A DNA stretch of 64,000 nucleotides from Euborellia annulipes (taxonomy: Eukaryota; Arthropoda; Insecta; Dermaptera; Anisolabididae): positions 1-64,000 of the forward strand of contig JAKCPI010016495.1 of assembly GCA_023213315.1 (NCBI GenBank), in the 5' to 3' direction. The notes under the pieces are model-generated. The model saw only the letters and a program-made list of their open reading frames with translations, was not told where the DNA came from and searched no databases. Below, one piece after another: positions 34,786 through 46,490 of this stretch. Within the stretch, counting starts at the first letter, position 1, and each line of letters begins with the position of its first letter. A program made the position numbers and the translations under genes.

Positions 34786-36984
34786 TATTTAATTCAATTG
34801 ATTGGTATCCAATTCAATTGAAATCTCATCTAAATCGGCTTTTATATAACAAATTCGATTTTTATTTTTCTCAATATGGCGTAAAATTTGAAGAGTCATG
34901 ATTTCCTCGTAAATTGGATGGGGATTAAAAAAAAAAAATAGTTTCATAATTGTGCCAAAATAGTATTACGGTTAAAAGTTAAAATTAAAACAAAAACGTC
35001 ATTTTTTAAAATGATGTTATTTATGACTCGTACATGTTTTGCCTTTTCTCAAAAACCAATTTAGTTAGCGAAACTTTCAGGATCTTATTATTTTATTAAT
35101 ACCTACAAATCCCCTAAGTATCGTTGAAATATCTTCCAAGGGCAAATTCACCGTACTTATATACCCACCCCTAGGGCCTTTTTCTGGAAAAAAATAATAA
35201 ATAAAAAAATTCGTTCAAGGTGAGGATTCATATAGGCCTTTTTGTCGATTGAATAATGATTGCCGGTTAAAAAGACAGATCCCTTCTATATGTATTGTTT
35301 ATATCATCGATATCAATAAAAATGCGAGTTCATGTTCTATTTTTCAAGGTAACAATTATTTTCTCTTTCTTTATCGTATAGAACAAAGCAAGCTTTGAAA
35401 GGAATTTCTCATTGGCCTTATTGACGAAATTCCCCCAACCCCAAAAATCTTATTACAAATGCCTTATGATCTCGTTGGTGTTAGCTTTAAAATGGAATAT
35501 TGAGAATTGGAATTTCAAAGGAGAATTTTTTTCTAGAAAAAAAGAATAGGAGACAAATCGAGCCAATCAGCAGACAGTATTCAAAACGATTTCGAAAAAA
35601 ACCAATATATATTGAAATATAAGGAGAATAAGCAATTGGATTCTTCAATTCAGGACTGAATCCATTAGAAAAGACTAAGTTATAAAAAAAAGGAAAAGAA
35701 AAGAAAGTAGTTGAAGTCGTAATGATTTTTTATCTAAGGATAAAAATAAGGGATTGAATTCATAAGTTTGATTAATATATAAATTAAATTAACTTTGGAA
35801 ATTTATGACTGTCCATTTATAAAGGAACACGAACAAAGACCTGAATCATTTTTATTTTCAAAAGGTTCATTATTCGAATGGAAAAAAATGTAAATTCGTG
35901 CTAGAATGAAAAATAATTATTTAAATTTTAATCTTATGTTGGCTCAAATATCAGCAGAGATAATTTATTATTTCTATTAATAACACATAAGTATCCATAC
36001 AAAAATTAACCCTTTCATAATAACAACAAACCTATCAAGAGGCCATCGTCAGAGGGGCCAGAAGTCCATCTCTGAATCAAATGTCTCAATCAATTAAAAA
36101 TCAATTGAAATGAAAATTTGACTTCATAATCACTCATTGACATTATAAGACTTAAAAGTCACAGCTCTTTCTTATCTATTAGCGACTTCGGAATAATATT
36201 TTCACTGGGAGGGGTACGATATCAGGTCAAAATAAGGGCAATTTTTCGACTCGGGAGGGCTTGCTAAAATTCAGACTTGATATCTAGTTTTTATGTTTTA
36301 AGTTAAAGTAATTAATTATAAAACCTAAAAAAAAAAGTATAGCAAACAAAAACCAAATTTTCTTCAATTCTCTAGGGATTCAGATACATTAGGAGTCATG
36401 TTGATGTTAGGAGATAAATAAAATTTGTTTATACGATGTCGAGTGAAGTCCCCTGATAGCTGATTTATTTTCTTTGAGCAAATCTAGCTGCTGATCGAAG
36501 GGGCACAAAGGCGGACCTAAAAGCCCACTCATCATTTATGCACGAAGGCAGACCACACCACTCCATCTTAATTTGCTACAATCACCTCACGACAACTTAC
36601 ATCAAGATTAAAACAGATATTAGAGGGCTTAAATTATTACCGTCTCTTTTTTTTTTTGCTCCGCAATATTTCTAAGGAAATGAGGACATTAATAAATGTC
36701 ATTTATATCTTTATAATAAATTTACGAATTAGGAAAAGAAGTTGTTAAAAAAAAATTTATATCTTTTATCCCTCTTCTAATTAGAAAATCCTTTAGGGAA
36801 GACGCTAAAGATTAATCTGGGGTTATATAAAAAATTTTTCAAAATGAAGTACAACTTCAGCGAGATTATTTTAGCTTTACTAAAAAGGTCTCATGAGATT
36901 CTTCTAATCAAATTTTGTATTCGCCGTTGTCTAGAATTAGATCTAAGATCCGCTTCCCGCAAAGTAAAATAAAATTTATTTTAT
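34786..36984. other. No gene; scattered repeat traces
   Basis: An S2-like piece at 34770-34830 (TTCAATTGATTGGTATCC). ACTTATATACCCACCCCTAG near 35155 is the inverse of CTAGGGGTATAAGTA near 34397, hinting at an 0.8-kb element around the D-module fragment. Remainder AT-rich. Confidence 0.45.
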
Positions 36985-37110
36985 TTACCTTTTTCTTTCC
37001 TTGCCATTATTAATCCCGCGGTGCGGGGTCGGCAAAAAATTTATTTTATTTATCAATTTATTTAAATAAATAAGGTCTAAATGGCCTCAAATGACGAGAA
37101 AAACTTTTTT
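36985..37110 (+). mobile_element. SINE S2-like fragment
   Basis: TTAATCCCGCGGTGCGGGGT (also inverted at 58885-58910), AAATAAATAAGGTCTAAATG and GCCTCAAATGACGAGAAAA, the S2 tail. Confidence 0.55.
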
Positions 37111-37582
37111 TAATAGTTTTTTTAAGAGAAACTTTATATTAGCGTTTAATTACGTATTAGAGTGTATTTAGGATGTTAAATTTGAATTTAATCCTAAAGA
37201 CAAATGCTTTACAGATGATAATAATTATAAAGTTATATGTTGTAGATGTCAAATTTGTTGACCGTAACTGTCTATTTAACTTTACAATATATACACGACA
37301 TGAGATGAAAGAGGGGAATATCTAAATCTCAACTTGAGAATATTTTGATGAGATTCTCTTCTATATGTCATCACAATGGGTTTAATTCAAATAATCATAA
37401 AATACAAATTGAGATATGAATGAATGTGTAAAATTTAAGCTTTAGAGTAGGATTTGCTTTTATGAATGGACTATTAATTTTGAGGTGACTATTTAAAAAA
37501 AAATTGTTTCTTTTTTTTTGTTTCTTATTCGATATTCTTTCACTTAAAATCCTAGTATGAGAAACAGCGCTCTAGGTTATTT
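37111..37582. other. AT-rich sequence without recognised feature
   Basis: Nothing recognised. Confidence 0.5.
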
Positions 37583-38505
37583 GTTAACTTTTACTTTCTC
37601 TTACCCTATATATGAAATATAAATATATAGAGAGAAAGTATTGTGATCATGTCAAAAATTCAATGTCGAGATTTTGATGGAGATACACGTTTTGAGGTCT
37701 CTCCTGAGTTCAAAAATGTGAGTCCCACAAGTTGGTCTGTCTATGAACAAAATCTCAGAAACGAAAAGAGTTAGGAGGTTGAAATTTTATATTTGAGTTA
37801 GGCACCCCCCTCCCCTCCAAGGGTTGAAAGCTTTTGAACAAAATCGCCAAAAAGTACTAGAAGTCAACTAATGCAGTTTTTTTTTCGATTTTCTCAAAAT
37901 TCGCAACAACGATTTTGATTAAAATTCATAAACCAACTATTTTTTAGATGCTCTTTAAAAAGTATATCAGTGAAATTTTTTGTGAAAATCGTATGAAGTA
38001 AACTTTATTGATATAACTTACTTTTTTCAGTTTTTAACACATTACTGATATAATATTTCAGATTTTTCAAATTCATTTTCCTGCTAGAGCCGATGTTAAA
38101 TCCTTATGGGAATTTGCATGTTAATTTCGATTCAAAAGGGGGTCAGTCCCCTTTCAAACTTTTTACACATTTGAAAATTTTTTTTCCAATTCTTATGAAA
38201 TTTTGTATAGAATTCTCTATTGTGTATAAAATATCCAAATATGAGATTAAAATTTTGAAAAATAACCATAGTTTATTTCAAGCAGTCAACATTTAAAATA
38301 CACAGAGCCTATGGAAAATTTTGAATCAATTGACTTTTTTACTTTTTACTTATGAAATGCAAGTGCTCAAGTTAACTAAGATGCTATGAGAAACTAAATA
38401 TATCTCGACACAAAAAATCTGGTGTGATAAGCACGGTGCACAACTTTCTTTTACCGAAGGATAAGAGAAAGCTGTTTGCTGTGCGCCACCATACAGATTT
38501 TTAAA
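37583..38505 (+). repeat. Family A element, long subfamily, full-length
   Basis: 5' hairpin (TTTTACTTTCTCTTACCC with AGAGAGAAAGTA), the common 5' body, then the D module (38000-38320) in place of the palindrome segment, then the common 3' hairpin (AATCTGGTGTGATAAGCAC to ATACAGATTTTT). It shows that two subfamilies share both ends but differ internally. Confidence 0.88.
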
Positions 38506-39584
38506 TTTTATCTATTTCAAGTAAATCTTTAAATTCTGGTGGCAATACTACCTTGCGTTCGATAAACCCACTTTTAGTTCCACACCAAGATAATAAGTAT
38601 AATTACCTGATATGTGAAAATGTTAAATTTCCTTTTAAACTTCAACCAAAGGTATAAGTTAATTAATTAATAAATAAATACCCATCTTTTTTTACCCATC
38701 CATTTTTACTTTCTTTTTTTATTTTTATAATGAATTATTTAAGAATTTCAAAATAATATGTAATAAATTCACGCAAAGATTATATTATCTCAAGTTTTCT
38801 TTTTTCATTTCTACTCTGTCTATTTAATGAAAACATTTAAAGGAGTGAGTAACTTTTGAGTAACGAATTTGCGGTAACATCCGTCATTCTTCAATTTTAT
38901 ATATTTTCATTAAAAGAAAGGAAGGAAGGCCTCAATTTCCCTCGCTCTTTCCATATGCATGTGCCTTCTCATTCTGTCTTTCTTTGGGGTAATGTTATTA
39001 TTCTAGATAAGAACTTGAAGGGCCTCAAATTGCGAACACCTGCTGTCGTGATCAAGCTCCGTTTGCATTATCGCGTAATTTTGCTCCTCCATCTCGTTCT
39101 ATTCTCCCGGACTGTGCTTTTAATTTATAATTAGAATATCTTACCTATCTAAAGCAAGTCCCTTAGCTTGTGATAAATTTATCATTTTATCGTAGGTGCA
39201 TAATCAAATATTTTAGAAAGAATAATTTATTTATATAAAAGTGTGATATTGTGATATAGAAGTTTAAAAAGAGTATAGATGTGTCAAATCATATAAGTTT
39301 AATCTAAATTTTTTAAAAGAGTGCAATACTCACTGCTTAGTCTTTAATACCATTTAATTATATTAAATTTTAATAAAACCAGTGTAGGATTATACGGCTT
39401 ATTTATTAACCTCTTTTTATCTAATGTCTGATTTATTATAATAATATTCAAAACAACTATATACGTATTTTTTACGAATATGAAATCAGTTTCTTATAAC
39501 AGTCTAGTTTTTTTTTTTAAGTACGTTTAGACGCCGCTCCTATGCCCCCTTAAATATATTTGTATTACGTTAATAAAATTATTC
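38506..39584. other. No gene proven; GC-elevated island at 38925-39125
   Basis: The island (for example TTTCCATATGCATGTGCC and CACCTGCTGTCGTGATCAAG) stands out from about 25% GC flanks. It has a plus-strand open frame (38856-39134) without recognisable protein features, and it matches no repeat here. Confidence 0.3.
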
Positions 39585-39690
39585 ATTTAGTTGAATTGGT
39601 AGCGAATTCAATTGAAGTGAATTTTTTCGCTTGGGGCGGGAAGCGAACCCCTGACGCCTAGCACTAGAGACATATCTCTGCGTTATGGAC
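39585..39690 (-). mobile_element. SINE S2-like fragment
   Basis: TTGAATTGGTAGCGAATTCA, GTGAATTTTTTCGC and GGGCGGGAAGCGAACCCC (box B region on the minus strand). Confidence 0.55.
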
Positions 39691-41096
39691 CAAAATAACT
39701 TTTAATTTCATCATGACTAGTCAACATTTGGTATTGGATCTTATTGAATAGCATTTTTAATTAATTTGAAAGTATAGAACGCCTGGAGGTTAGGCAACTA
39801 ATTTAACTTACCTTTATATTTTTTGCTTAATGTACAGGCGTTCGTGTTTTTCATCAATATTTTTTATATAATCTAATAAATTAAATATTCGTGCCAAGAA
39901 GAAGAATACGTAGAAGAATTCATCATTTAAATAATTCAAATGATCGCTTCGAAGAATTTATTTTTACTCATTAGCTGTGTCACCCGTACGCACAGCACGA
40001 AAAAAAGACGAACTTCGCACAGTTCACCCAAAGGCAATGAAGTGCTGTTTTGTCGCAAATTTTGAATAAAGCAGTTGGATAACTACCCAAAAAGAAAACT
40101 AAGTCCAACGTGACGCTTGTCGCACAGTTTGTGTGTCATTTCCACACTTGGGGCGGGACAGAACTGGGATGCTCTCGTCTCACTTCTCGCGGTTCTCTCT
40201 TACAAAATGTGAACAGTTTCGGTTTTGCTCTGTTTTATACATGCGTATCAATCTACGCCGAACCTTATGATTAATTCAGAAACACACGAGATAAGATCCT
40301 TTGAGAATTAATTAAGTAATCTTTAATTATACTGTCTAAATTACCTGTAATTTTCAGAGACAAAAATTTCATCAATCAATATTTTTAACCGGCTTCCTTT
40401 TCCTGTTTACTTAAGATATTAATAAGTTATAAATAGAATGATTTATCATTAAATAATAATACATTCGCTTGGAATAAGAATTTAGAAAATATTAATAAAC
40501 TTTTATCAAAGCCTCACTGAACTAAAAAAAGACATTTTGACATTTCACAAAATGACATCGAACAAGAACTCTTAGGTTATATTTAGAATCTTAAAAATAA
40601 GCATATTATTGACAATATTTATTTTTTTCTGCTCCAATAACAGAGACCAAGAAGATATGAATAATTTAATATTATTGATTCTAATTAATGGGGTTGAAAA
40701 TGATCGGCAACAAATATCGTATATAGACAATAAACCAATCACCTTTTATGAGCTAGGATACAAATATGGGGTTTAGTCCTCACCCCTCCACTTGAATTCT
40801 AAAAAATAAAATAAAATACATAATTTAACATTTAAAAAGGAGAAACTGAATTAAGTATTTAACTATCACTTATTTAAAGTCATTGGGCCCAGATTTAATA
40901 ATGCTAACGACTATAATTTATATTAATTTTATCGCTCTGAAGAGTAAACTAAATAGTGACTTTTAAAATATGAAATAAATTTTATATTAGAGATAAATGG
41001 AGGCTACACATTTATTACACTCTTCTGTTACTTAAAGGTCAGTTATTCGCATTCCGTTTTCATCGATAAAATTTATTTTAAATAAGTGGCTGGCGG
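39691..41096. other. No gene; GC-elevated repeat-like segment at 39970-40270
   Basis: TTAGCTGTGTCACCCGTACG, the pair GACGAACTTCGCACAG and GACGCTTGTCGCACAG, and CACTTGGGGCGGGACAG. Looks like an old element; unclassified. Confidence 0.4.
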
Positions 41097-41137
41097 GTAT
41101 ATAAACTGTAAAAAAATTAAAACATTAAATTAAATAT
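41097..41137 (+). repeat. 41-bp direct repeat, left copy
   Basis: GTATATAAACTGTAAAAAAA followed by TTAAAACATTAAATTAAATAT; recurs at 43601-43641 with one mismatch. Confidence 0.85.
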
Positions 41138-41269
41138 CTCCTGGCTAAATTTGATTTTAATTTAGATGTTTACTCTTTAATTTTCGAGCATCGGACACCA
41201 CGATGACCTCTGGTTCGTAATCGTGTACAGAACACCGTAATTTTGGTCTGTATTTTTGTTTTCTAACTA
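41138..41269. other. Short spacer
   Basis: A minus-strand ORF crosses into the palindrome; no coding evidence. Confidence 0.4.
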
Positions 41270-42850
41270 TACCGGGTGGGCCAATAGTGCGTGGACGGAA
41301 GATTGTGGGCTTATTAACGGACATTTTTAAAATTTGTTGATCGCACATAATGTGGGGCCTTTAGGGCTACAAATTAAAAATATCTTCGTTCCAATTGCAC
41401 CTCATATACAGGGTGGTCCATATCAAAGTTATGTTTTTTTAAATGGAACGCCCTATATATTATTGCATATTTGGATTCTACGGCCAATTTTAGTATGAGT
41501 TTATGTCATGCAATGTATTCCAAACCAAACGGTTTAGCCGCAAATCGGGCTTTAGTGAAAAAACTGCTGTCTGGAAAAAATTGAATATCTCGCGAACCAT
41601 AAAACTTCGGGGACTGTTCTTTTGTGAGGTTACTAACTATGAAATGTACTAATGTAGGCCAGATGGGTAACCCGAAACAATTCTTATGTTGGGAGAAATG
41701 GTCATGCCAATTTGGAAAATTTCAATCATGGATAACTTCATTTTTTCAAATGGAACATGCTACTTTTTTTTATCCCATGGGACGTGAAATTTAATTATCT
41801 TTTAGATGATATAAGATTGTCTATATCTATCTTTGGTAGTTTTCTTTTTATTCCAAAATATCTGATAACGAAAAAAAAAAATATTTTTTATAGACAAAAT
41901 AATTGAAAAAAAAAATCCAAACGCAAAACAAAATTGTAATAAATGGAAAAAATATGCTAAATATTCGAAAATATCTTTAAATTTCCTTAAAATCATTTAT
42001 TTGAACTTCTCTAAGAAGTCCCGCTTGCTCAAATTCGGGTTATGATTTGTCAACAAGATGGCGCACCTGCCCGGCACCTGCTCACTTGATCATAACCCGA
42101 ATTTCTTTTTCGAGAAGTTCAAATAAATGATTTTAAGGGAAATTTAAAGACATTTTCGAATATTTAGCATATTTTTTCCATTTATTCAATTTTGTTTTGC
42201 GTTTGGGTTTTTTTTCAATTATTTTGTCTATAATAAATATTTTTTTTTTTCGTTATCAGATATTTTGGAATAAAAAGATAACTACCAAAGATAGATATAG
42301 ACAACCTTATATCATCTGAAAGATAATTAAATTTCACGTCCCATGGGATAAAAAAAGTATCATGTTCCATTTGAAAAAATGAAGTTATCCATGATTGAAA
42401 TTTTCCAAATTGGCATGGCCATTTCTCCCAACACAAGAATAATTCCGAGTTACCCTTCTGGCCTACATTAGTACATTTCATGGTTAGTAACCTCACAAAA
42501 GAACAGTCCCCGAAGTTTTATGGTTCGCGAGATATTCAATTTTTTCCAGACAGCAGTTTTTTCACAAAAGCCCGATTTGCGGCTAAACGGTTTGTTTTAG
42601 AATACATTGCATGACATAAACTCATACTAAAATTGGCCGTAGAATCCAAATATGCAATAATATACAGGGCGTTCCATTTAAAAAAACATAACTTTGATAT
42701 GGACCACCCTGTATATGAGGTGCAATTGGAACGAAAATATTTTTAATTTGTAGCCCTAAAGGCCCCACATTATGTGCAATCAACAAATTTTAAAAATGTC
42801 CGTTAATAAGCCCACAATCTTCCGTCCACGCACTATTGGCCCACCCGGTA
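41270..42850. mobile_element. Giant palindromic foldback element with mariner-like ends, about 1.58 kb
   Basis: Outer ends TACCGGGTGGGCCAATAGTG and its complement CACTATTGGCCCACCCGGTA are flanked by TA, as for Tc1/mariner. The arms pair almost throughout (about 780 nt each) to a loop of roughly 45 nt near 42050-42092. About 135 bp inside each arm lies a second end-like block, ATACAGGGTGGTCCATAT and its complement. Arms differ by scattered substitutions (e.g. CCGAAACAATTCTTATG versus its counterpart near 42440). No transposase recognised. Confidence 0.9.
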
Positions 42851-42939
42851 TACTGCTATTTTCTACTTCCACTGATTTAACCAACTCATTATTTAGACGA
42901 TATATCGTCGATACATACTGGTTTGAAGAACTCTCTTAA
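42851..42939. other. Short spacer
   Basis: Nothing recognised. Confidence 0.4.
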
Positions 42940-42947
42940 CCAGCGAG

Positions 42948-43384
42948 TAGGGCTGGACGGTAAACCGGTTTACCGGTAAAAACCGGTAAAAATTTTTTAC
43001 CGAAAACGCGGTAACGAACCTCTAATTCGATAAAAACCGTTTTTTTTCGAAAGTCGGTAAAAACCTATTTTTTCGGGCGGTAAAAAATTTTGGTTCGGCG
43101 AGAAAAAAAATGTTCCGCGGCGGCAAACCAAATTGTGGTTCCGCGGAAAATTTTGGTTCCGCGGGGAAAAAAAAATGTTTCGGCAAAAAATTGGCTCTCT
43201 AAAAAAAAGGTAAAATATTTTTCCGGCCGGGGAAAAATTTTGGTTCCGCGAAAAAAAAAAAATGTTCCGCGGCGGCAAACTTTGGTTCCGCGGGCGGTAA
43301 AAAATTTTTACCGACTTTCGAGAAAAACCGTTTTTTTTTTCATTATCGAGGTCGGTAATGAAAATCCATTACCGTCCAGCCCTA
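42948..43384. mobile_element. hAT MITE, 437 bp, perfect 8-bp target duplication
   Basis: TAGGGCTGGACGGTAAACCG to ATTACCGTCCAGCCCTA, flanked by CCAGCGAG at 42940-42947 and 43385-43392. Interior made of TTCCGCGG, GGTAAAAA and TTGGTTCCGCG blocks. The overlapping ORFs on both strands are low-complexity. Confidence 0.95.
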
Positions 43385-43420
43385 CCAGCGAGTAGTAGAG
43401 CCATATCATTGAGACGGAAT

Positions 43421-43471
43421 TTTTATTTATTTAACAAGACATGTGAGTGTTCTTTATTGATGAGGCCAAAC
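43421..43471 (-). mobile_element. SINE S3 tail fragment
   Basis: Minus strand: TGTTTGGCCTCATCAATAAA, GAACACTCACATGTCTTG and TTAAATAAA, matching the tail of the S3 copy at 60972-61090. Confidence 0.75.
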
Positions 43472-43489
43472 ATTTTTATTTATGTCATT

Positions 43490-43545
43490 TGGAGTGGGGG
43501 GGGAGGGGGCAAGGGTGGCATTTGCCCCCACACCCAAGGCTTTGA
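43490..43545. repeat. G-rich fragment, likely hAT remnant
   Basis: GGAGTGGGGGGGGAGGGGGC followed by GCATTTGCCCCCACACCC, the G-run/GCCCCC layout of degraded hAT ends. Confidence 0.4.
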
Positions 43546-43600
43546 TTTTTTTTTTCATTTTATATTATTCTAAATAAACTATCTCAAAATATACCTACGT

Positions 43601-43641
43601 GTATATAAACTGTAAAAAAATTAAAATATTAAATTAAATAT
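43601..43641 (+). repeat. 41-bp direct repeat, right copy
   Basis: One mismatch from 41097-41137 (ACATT to ATATT). Confidence 0.85.
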
Positions 43642-43656
43642 GTTTTGGCGAATTTT

Positions 43657-43918
43657 TTTTTTTTTTATTGAAAAAACATTCACACTTTTTTCTCATTCAC
43701 ACCCACATTCACACAGTCTTTTCGGCAACTTAGGCCATTTAAGACTTTTAACGATACTCATATGTTTAATATATCTATTGGGGGTCCAGGCATTTCTATT
43801 TAAGCCATTTGGTATCCAAATGCCTTAAATTAAATCATCGGACTGCCTGGGGTCCGAACCTGCGACTTTTGGTATACGAGGTTAGCACGCTAACCCCTAC
43901 ACCAAGCCCCGAGGGCTA
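43657..43918 (-). mobile_element. SINE S1, full-length, with target duplication
   Basis: Minus-strand head (GCTTGGTGTAGGGGTTAG, GGTTCGGACCC), body and GTGTGAATGTGGGTGTGAA tail. Flanked by GGCGAATTTT at 43647-43656 and 43919-43928, a 10-bp duplication typical of LINE-mediated insertion. Confidence 0.92.
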
Positions 43919-44685
43919 GGCGAATTTTGAGATACCTATTTGAATCATATAAGATTATATGATTTTAAAAACATTAAGAAAAGAATGTTAATATTTGTTT
44001 TAATATTAAGATTATATAGCAAGAGGAAAAACATTTTATTTAGAAATTCGCTTGAAAAATACGTATTCACCTGTTAGATTTGTTTGCATGTCTCAGCTTC
44101 ATTAATTTATAGTTCCATAAGAAAAAAAAAGACAAATCCATAAGCCTATAAAGTTCCGATAGCATATCTGTGAATTTCAATCTCCTCAGAATGTTTTAGT
44201 TAAATTTCCTAAATTGATAACTGTTTTAATAATTTAATTAATAATAATACAGTATATAGAAGAATTAGAAATGATTTAAATTTTAGCTTGCATGTAGGCT
44301 AATTAAAAATAATGACAGTCAAATGTTAATACTAAAGATGTGAAAATCATTTTATTTTTAGTTTAACGAATTAATTATACTAATCGCCTCAAAGTAAATG
44401 ATTTGACTTCGCATTATTATGATCTTCTTATAGGAAACACTTATAGGAGCAGATATGAACGCTATTAAAAGGAAAGAAATTGTCAAATATTTATAAAGTA
44501 TTTCTAATATTAATAATAATAATAATAATTTATTCATTAGATTCCTTGCCCTACCCCTTTCTGGGATTTTGGGCTACATATATGTATTAACTTTTACATA
44601 TTAATTAAACATATAAAACTTATATCCACATGCTGTACTTCATTTACAAACAATTTATTCATTTTTAAAAGTTCAAATGAATATA
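43919..44685. other. AT-rich sequence without recognised feature
   Basis: (TAA)n near 44512-44527. Confidence 0.5.
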
Positions 44686-44960
44686 ATCAACCTTCTTGAT
44701 TATTTCTTATGTACCTCCACAAACTGCACCAGGTCTTGTCCGGTCCACAGGATATCGCTCTTCCCCATTCTTCGTCATCCCTTATTCCCTCTCGTCTTCT
44801 TTGTCTCCACGCCTTTACGTCCGTCTTCACCTGACCATCCAACGTTTTGCATCTCATTAAGTATATTTCTAATATACCTTGTATTTTATATCTGATTTCT
44901 TTCTTCCCTCCTCTAAAATTTTTTATAATTACAATAATCTAAGTTTTTTTTTCTAAGTCT
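44686..44960 (-). pseudogene. Possible small coding remnant in a GC-elevated island
   Basis: On the minus strand an uninterrupted frame of about 85 codons ends at a TGA near 44686. It covers a patch near 50% GC (44720-44850) within DNA of about 25% GC. The encoded stretch includes CKTLDGQVKTDVKAWRQRRR, EEWGRAISCGPDKTWC and SLWRYIRN. It is rich in Trp, Cys and charged residues, so unlike the low-complexity ORFs around it. I do not recognise the family; an old retroelement or a real exon are both possible. Confidence 0.25.
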
Positions 44961-45504
44961 AAAAAAAAAAAATATTTTTATTCTCTTACATTTTAATATC
45001 TTTATTAAAAATCAACGCGAATATTCTTTTCTTCTAAAAATAAATTTAAGCAAAAGTTAAAAATAAGAACTCCGAGTTGGCAAAAGCGTTGATTTTTAAT
45101 TAAACTCAACACTTGATAATAAATAAACGTTATGTTAAGGATAAGAGGCGTTTTTTTATTTTTTTATTTTACTTTCTGGTTCAACTGTTTATTGTTAAAA
45201 TTGCGTGAAGACTTTTTTCTTAAGCTCTTAAAAAGTGTATATAATATATACTGTATATAATATTATATAGAAAGAAATCTTTTCTTGGAACGTTTCATTG
45301 AATCTCTCTTATGTATTTTCTGGAGGAAAATCTCACCAGGGACCTCTTAATATAAAGTATCTTATTTTTTTCGTATTAACCAGGGTCAGAATTGAGTACA
45401 AATAAAACATGAGTTTTAAACAAGCTGAAAAGATCAATTTTCAACGGTCAATAATACAAAATAAAAATTTCTTAAATATAATTTAGAAATAGATGTACCT
45501 CATA
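44961..45504. other. AT-rich sequence without recognised feature
   Basis: Nothing recognised. Confidence 0.5.
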
Positions 45505-45725
45505 TGAAACGTCGGGGTTCGGCCCAGGAGTCGATGATTTTATTTAAGCCATTTGGATCCAGATGGCTAAATAAAAATGCTGAACCCTCAATATATACAT
45601 TAATTACAACGTTATCGTCTAAAGTCTTAAATGGCTGAGTTGCGAAAAGACTGTGTGAATGTGTGTGTGAGTGTGAGTGGAATGAGAAAAAGTGTGAATG
45701 TTTTTATGAAAAAAAAAAAAAAAAG
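45505..45725 (+). mobile_element. SINE S1, 5'-truncated
   Basis: Begins in the box B region (CGGGGTTCGGCCCAGGAG), then AAGCCATTTGGATCCAGATG, CTTAAATGGCTGAGTTGCG, a GTGTGTGAGTGTGAGTGG stretch and poly-A. Confidence 0.85.
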
Positions 45726-46267
45726 AAATAGATGTGTTACTTGATTATTTCGATCTTATTAATGGCGATATGTAATAAATAAATCACTATTCTATCATCT
45801 AAGTGGGCATGGATATAGGTATGAGGTGGCTTAGTTTGAAATTTGGGAAGATGAAATCGATAAGCCTACAGTTGAGATGAGTTAATGAAAATTTTTATCC
45901 TACTCTAATACACTGTCAGCAAAAAGTTCCTTCTCCAAGTGTCTCATGTTCGGCTAACTAAATAATTTACTGAATACTGAGTCCGCTTATTCCGAATCAG
46001 AAAATTGTCCTTGGTTCGACCTGATATAGTAAATTTAATTTTGATTTCACCCTGGGATTCTATTGTCTAAATATAAATTTATCGACCTGGACTCGGTACG
46101 CACGTGGCAGGACAAAAACAGGTCTAAATTTTTGGTCACTAACCGACTAATTTTTTTTTTTTTTTCGAGTCCCGTATGAAAATATGTTAGTTTTTCATGT
46201 TTTAAGAGACATCTCCAAAGATGAGCCCAAAAAAATATTTTTTAAGGGTCGCTCAAAATTTTTAAAA
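45726..46267. other. No feature recognised
   Basis: Nothing recognised. Confidence 0.5.
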
Positions 46268-46400
46268 ATTTTCAAATTAGAAAGAGACGAAAGAGAAATT
46301 ATCAATTGATATAATTGGAGGTTTACTTCTTTTAAATCCGTGGAGTTCACGGTAATGAAAAAACAAAGTATTTTACTTTATTATGCAGGAATTTTATTGC

Positions 46401-46462
46401 CAGACAACTGTTGTGTGCACATTCTCACAGTTTCGGTCCGAAAAGGACCATCATCAGGCCTG
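46401..46462 (-). ncRNA. Candidate type I hammerhead ribozyme, mirror copy
   Basis: Exact reverse-strand copy of the motif at 46491-46552, produced by the palindrome. Box 1 is at 46457-46451 and the predicted cleavage is after 46406 on the minus strand. Confidence 0.55.
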
Positions 46463-46490
46463 AAACATACAAATTGTTTTCTTAAACTTT

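Noticed and set aside
34397..35180. 0.8-kb element bounded by CTAGGGGTATAAGTA and its inverse
   Set aside because: Only a short inverted match supports it, and the left end coincides with a family A junction; insufficient for a call.
34439..38296. Two homologous ORFs (minus at 34439-34726, plus at 38093-38296)
   Set aside because: They look conserved, but both are the D module of family A. Their difference is a small in-frame indel plus substitutions, and neither has a consistent start or known domain. Conservation reflects repeat ancestry.
42997..43395. Arg/Lys/Phe-rich ORFs on both strands
   Set aside because: Fall inside a hAT MITE with an 8-bp target duplication; composed of TTCCGCGG and GGTAAAAA repeats.
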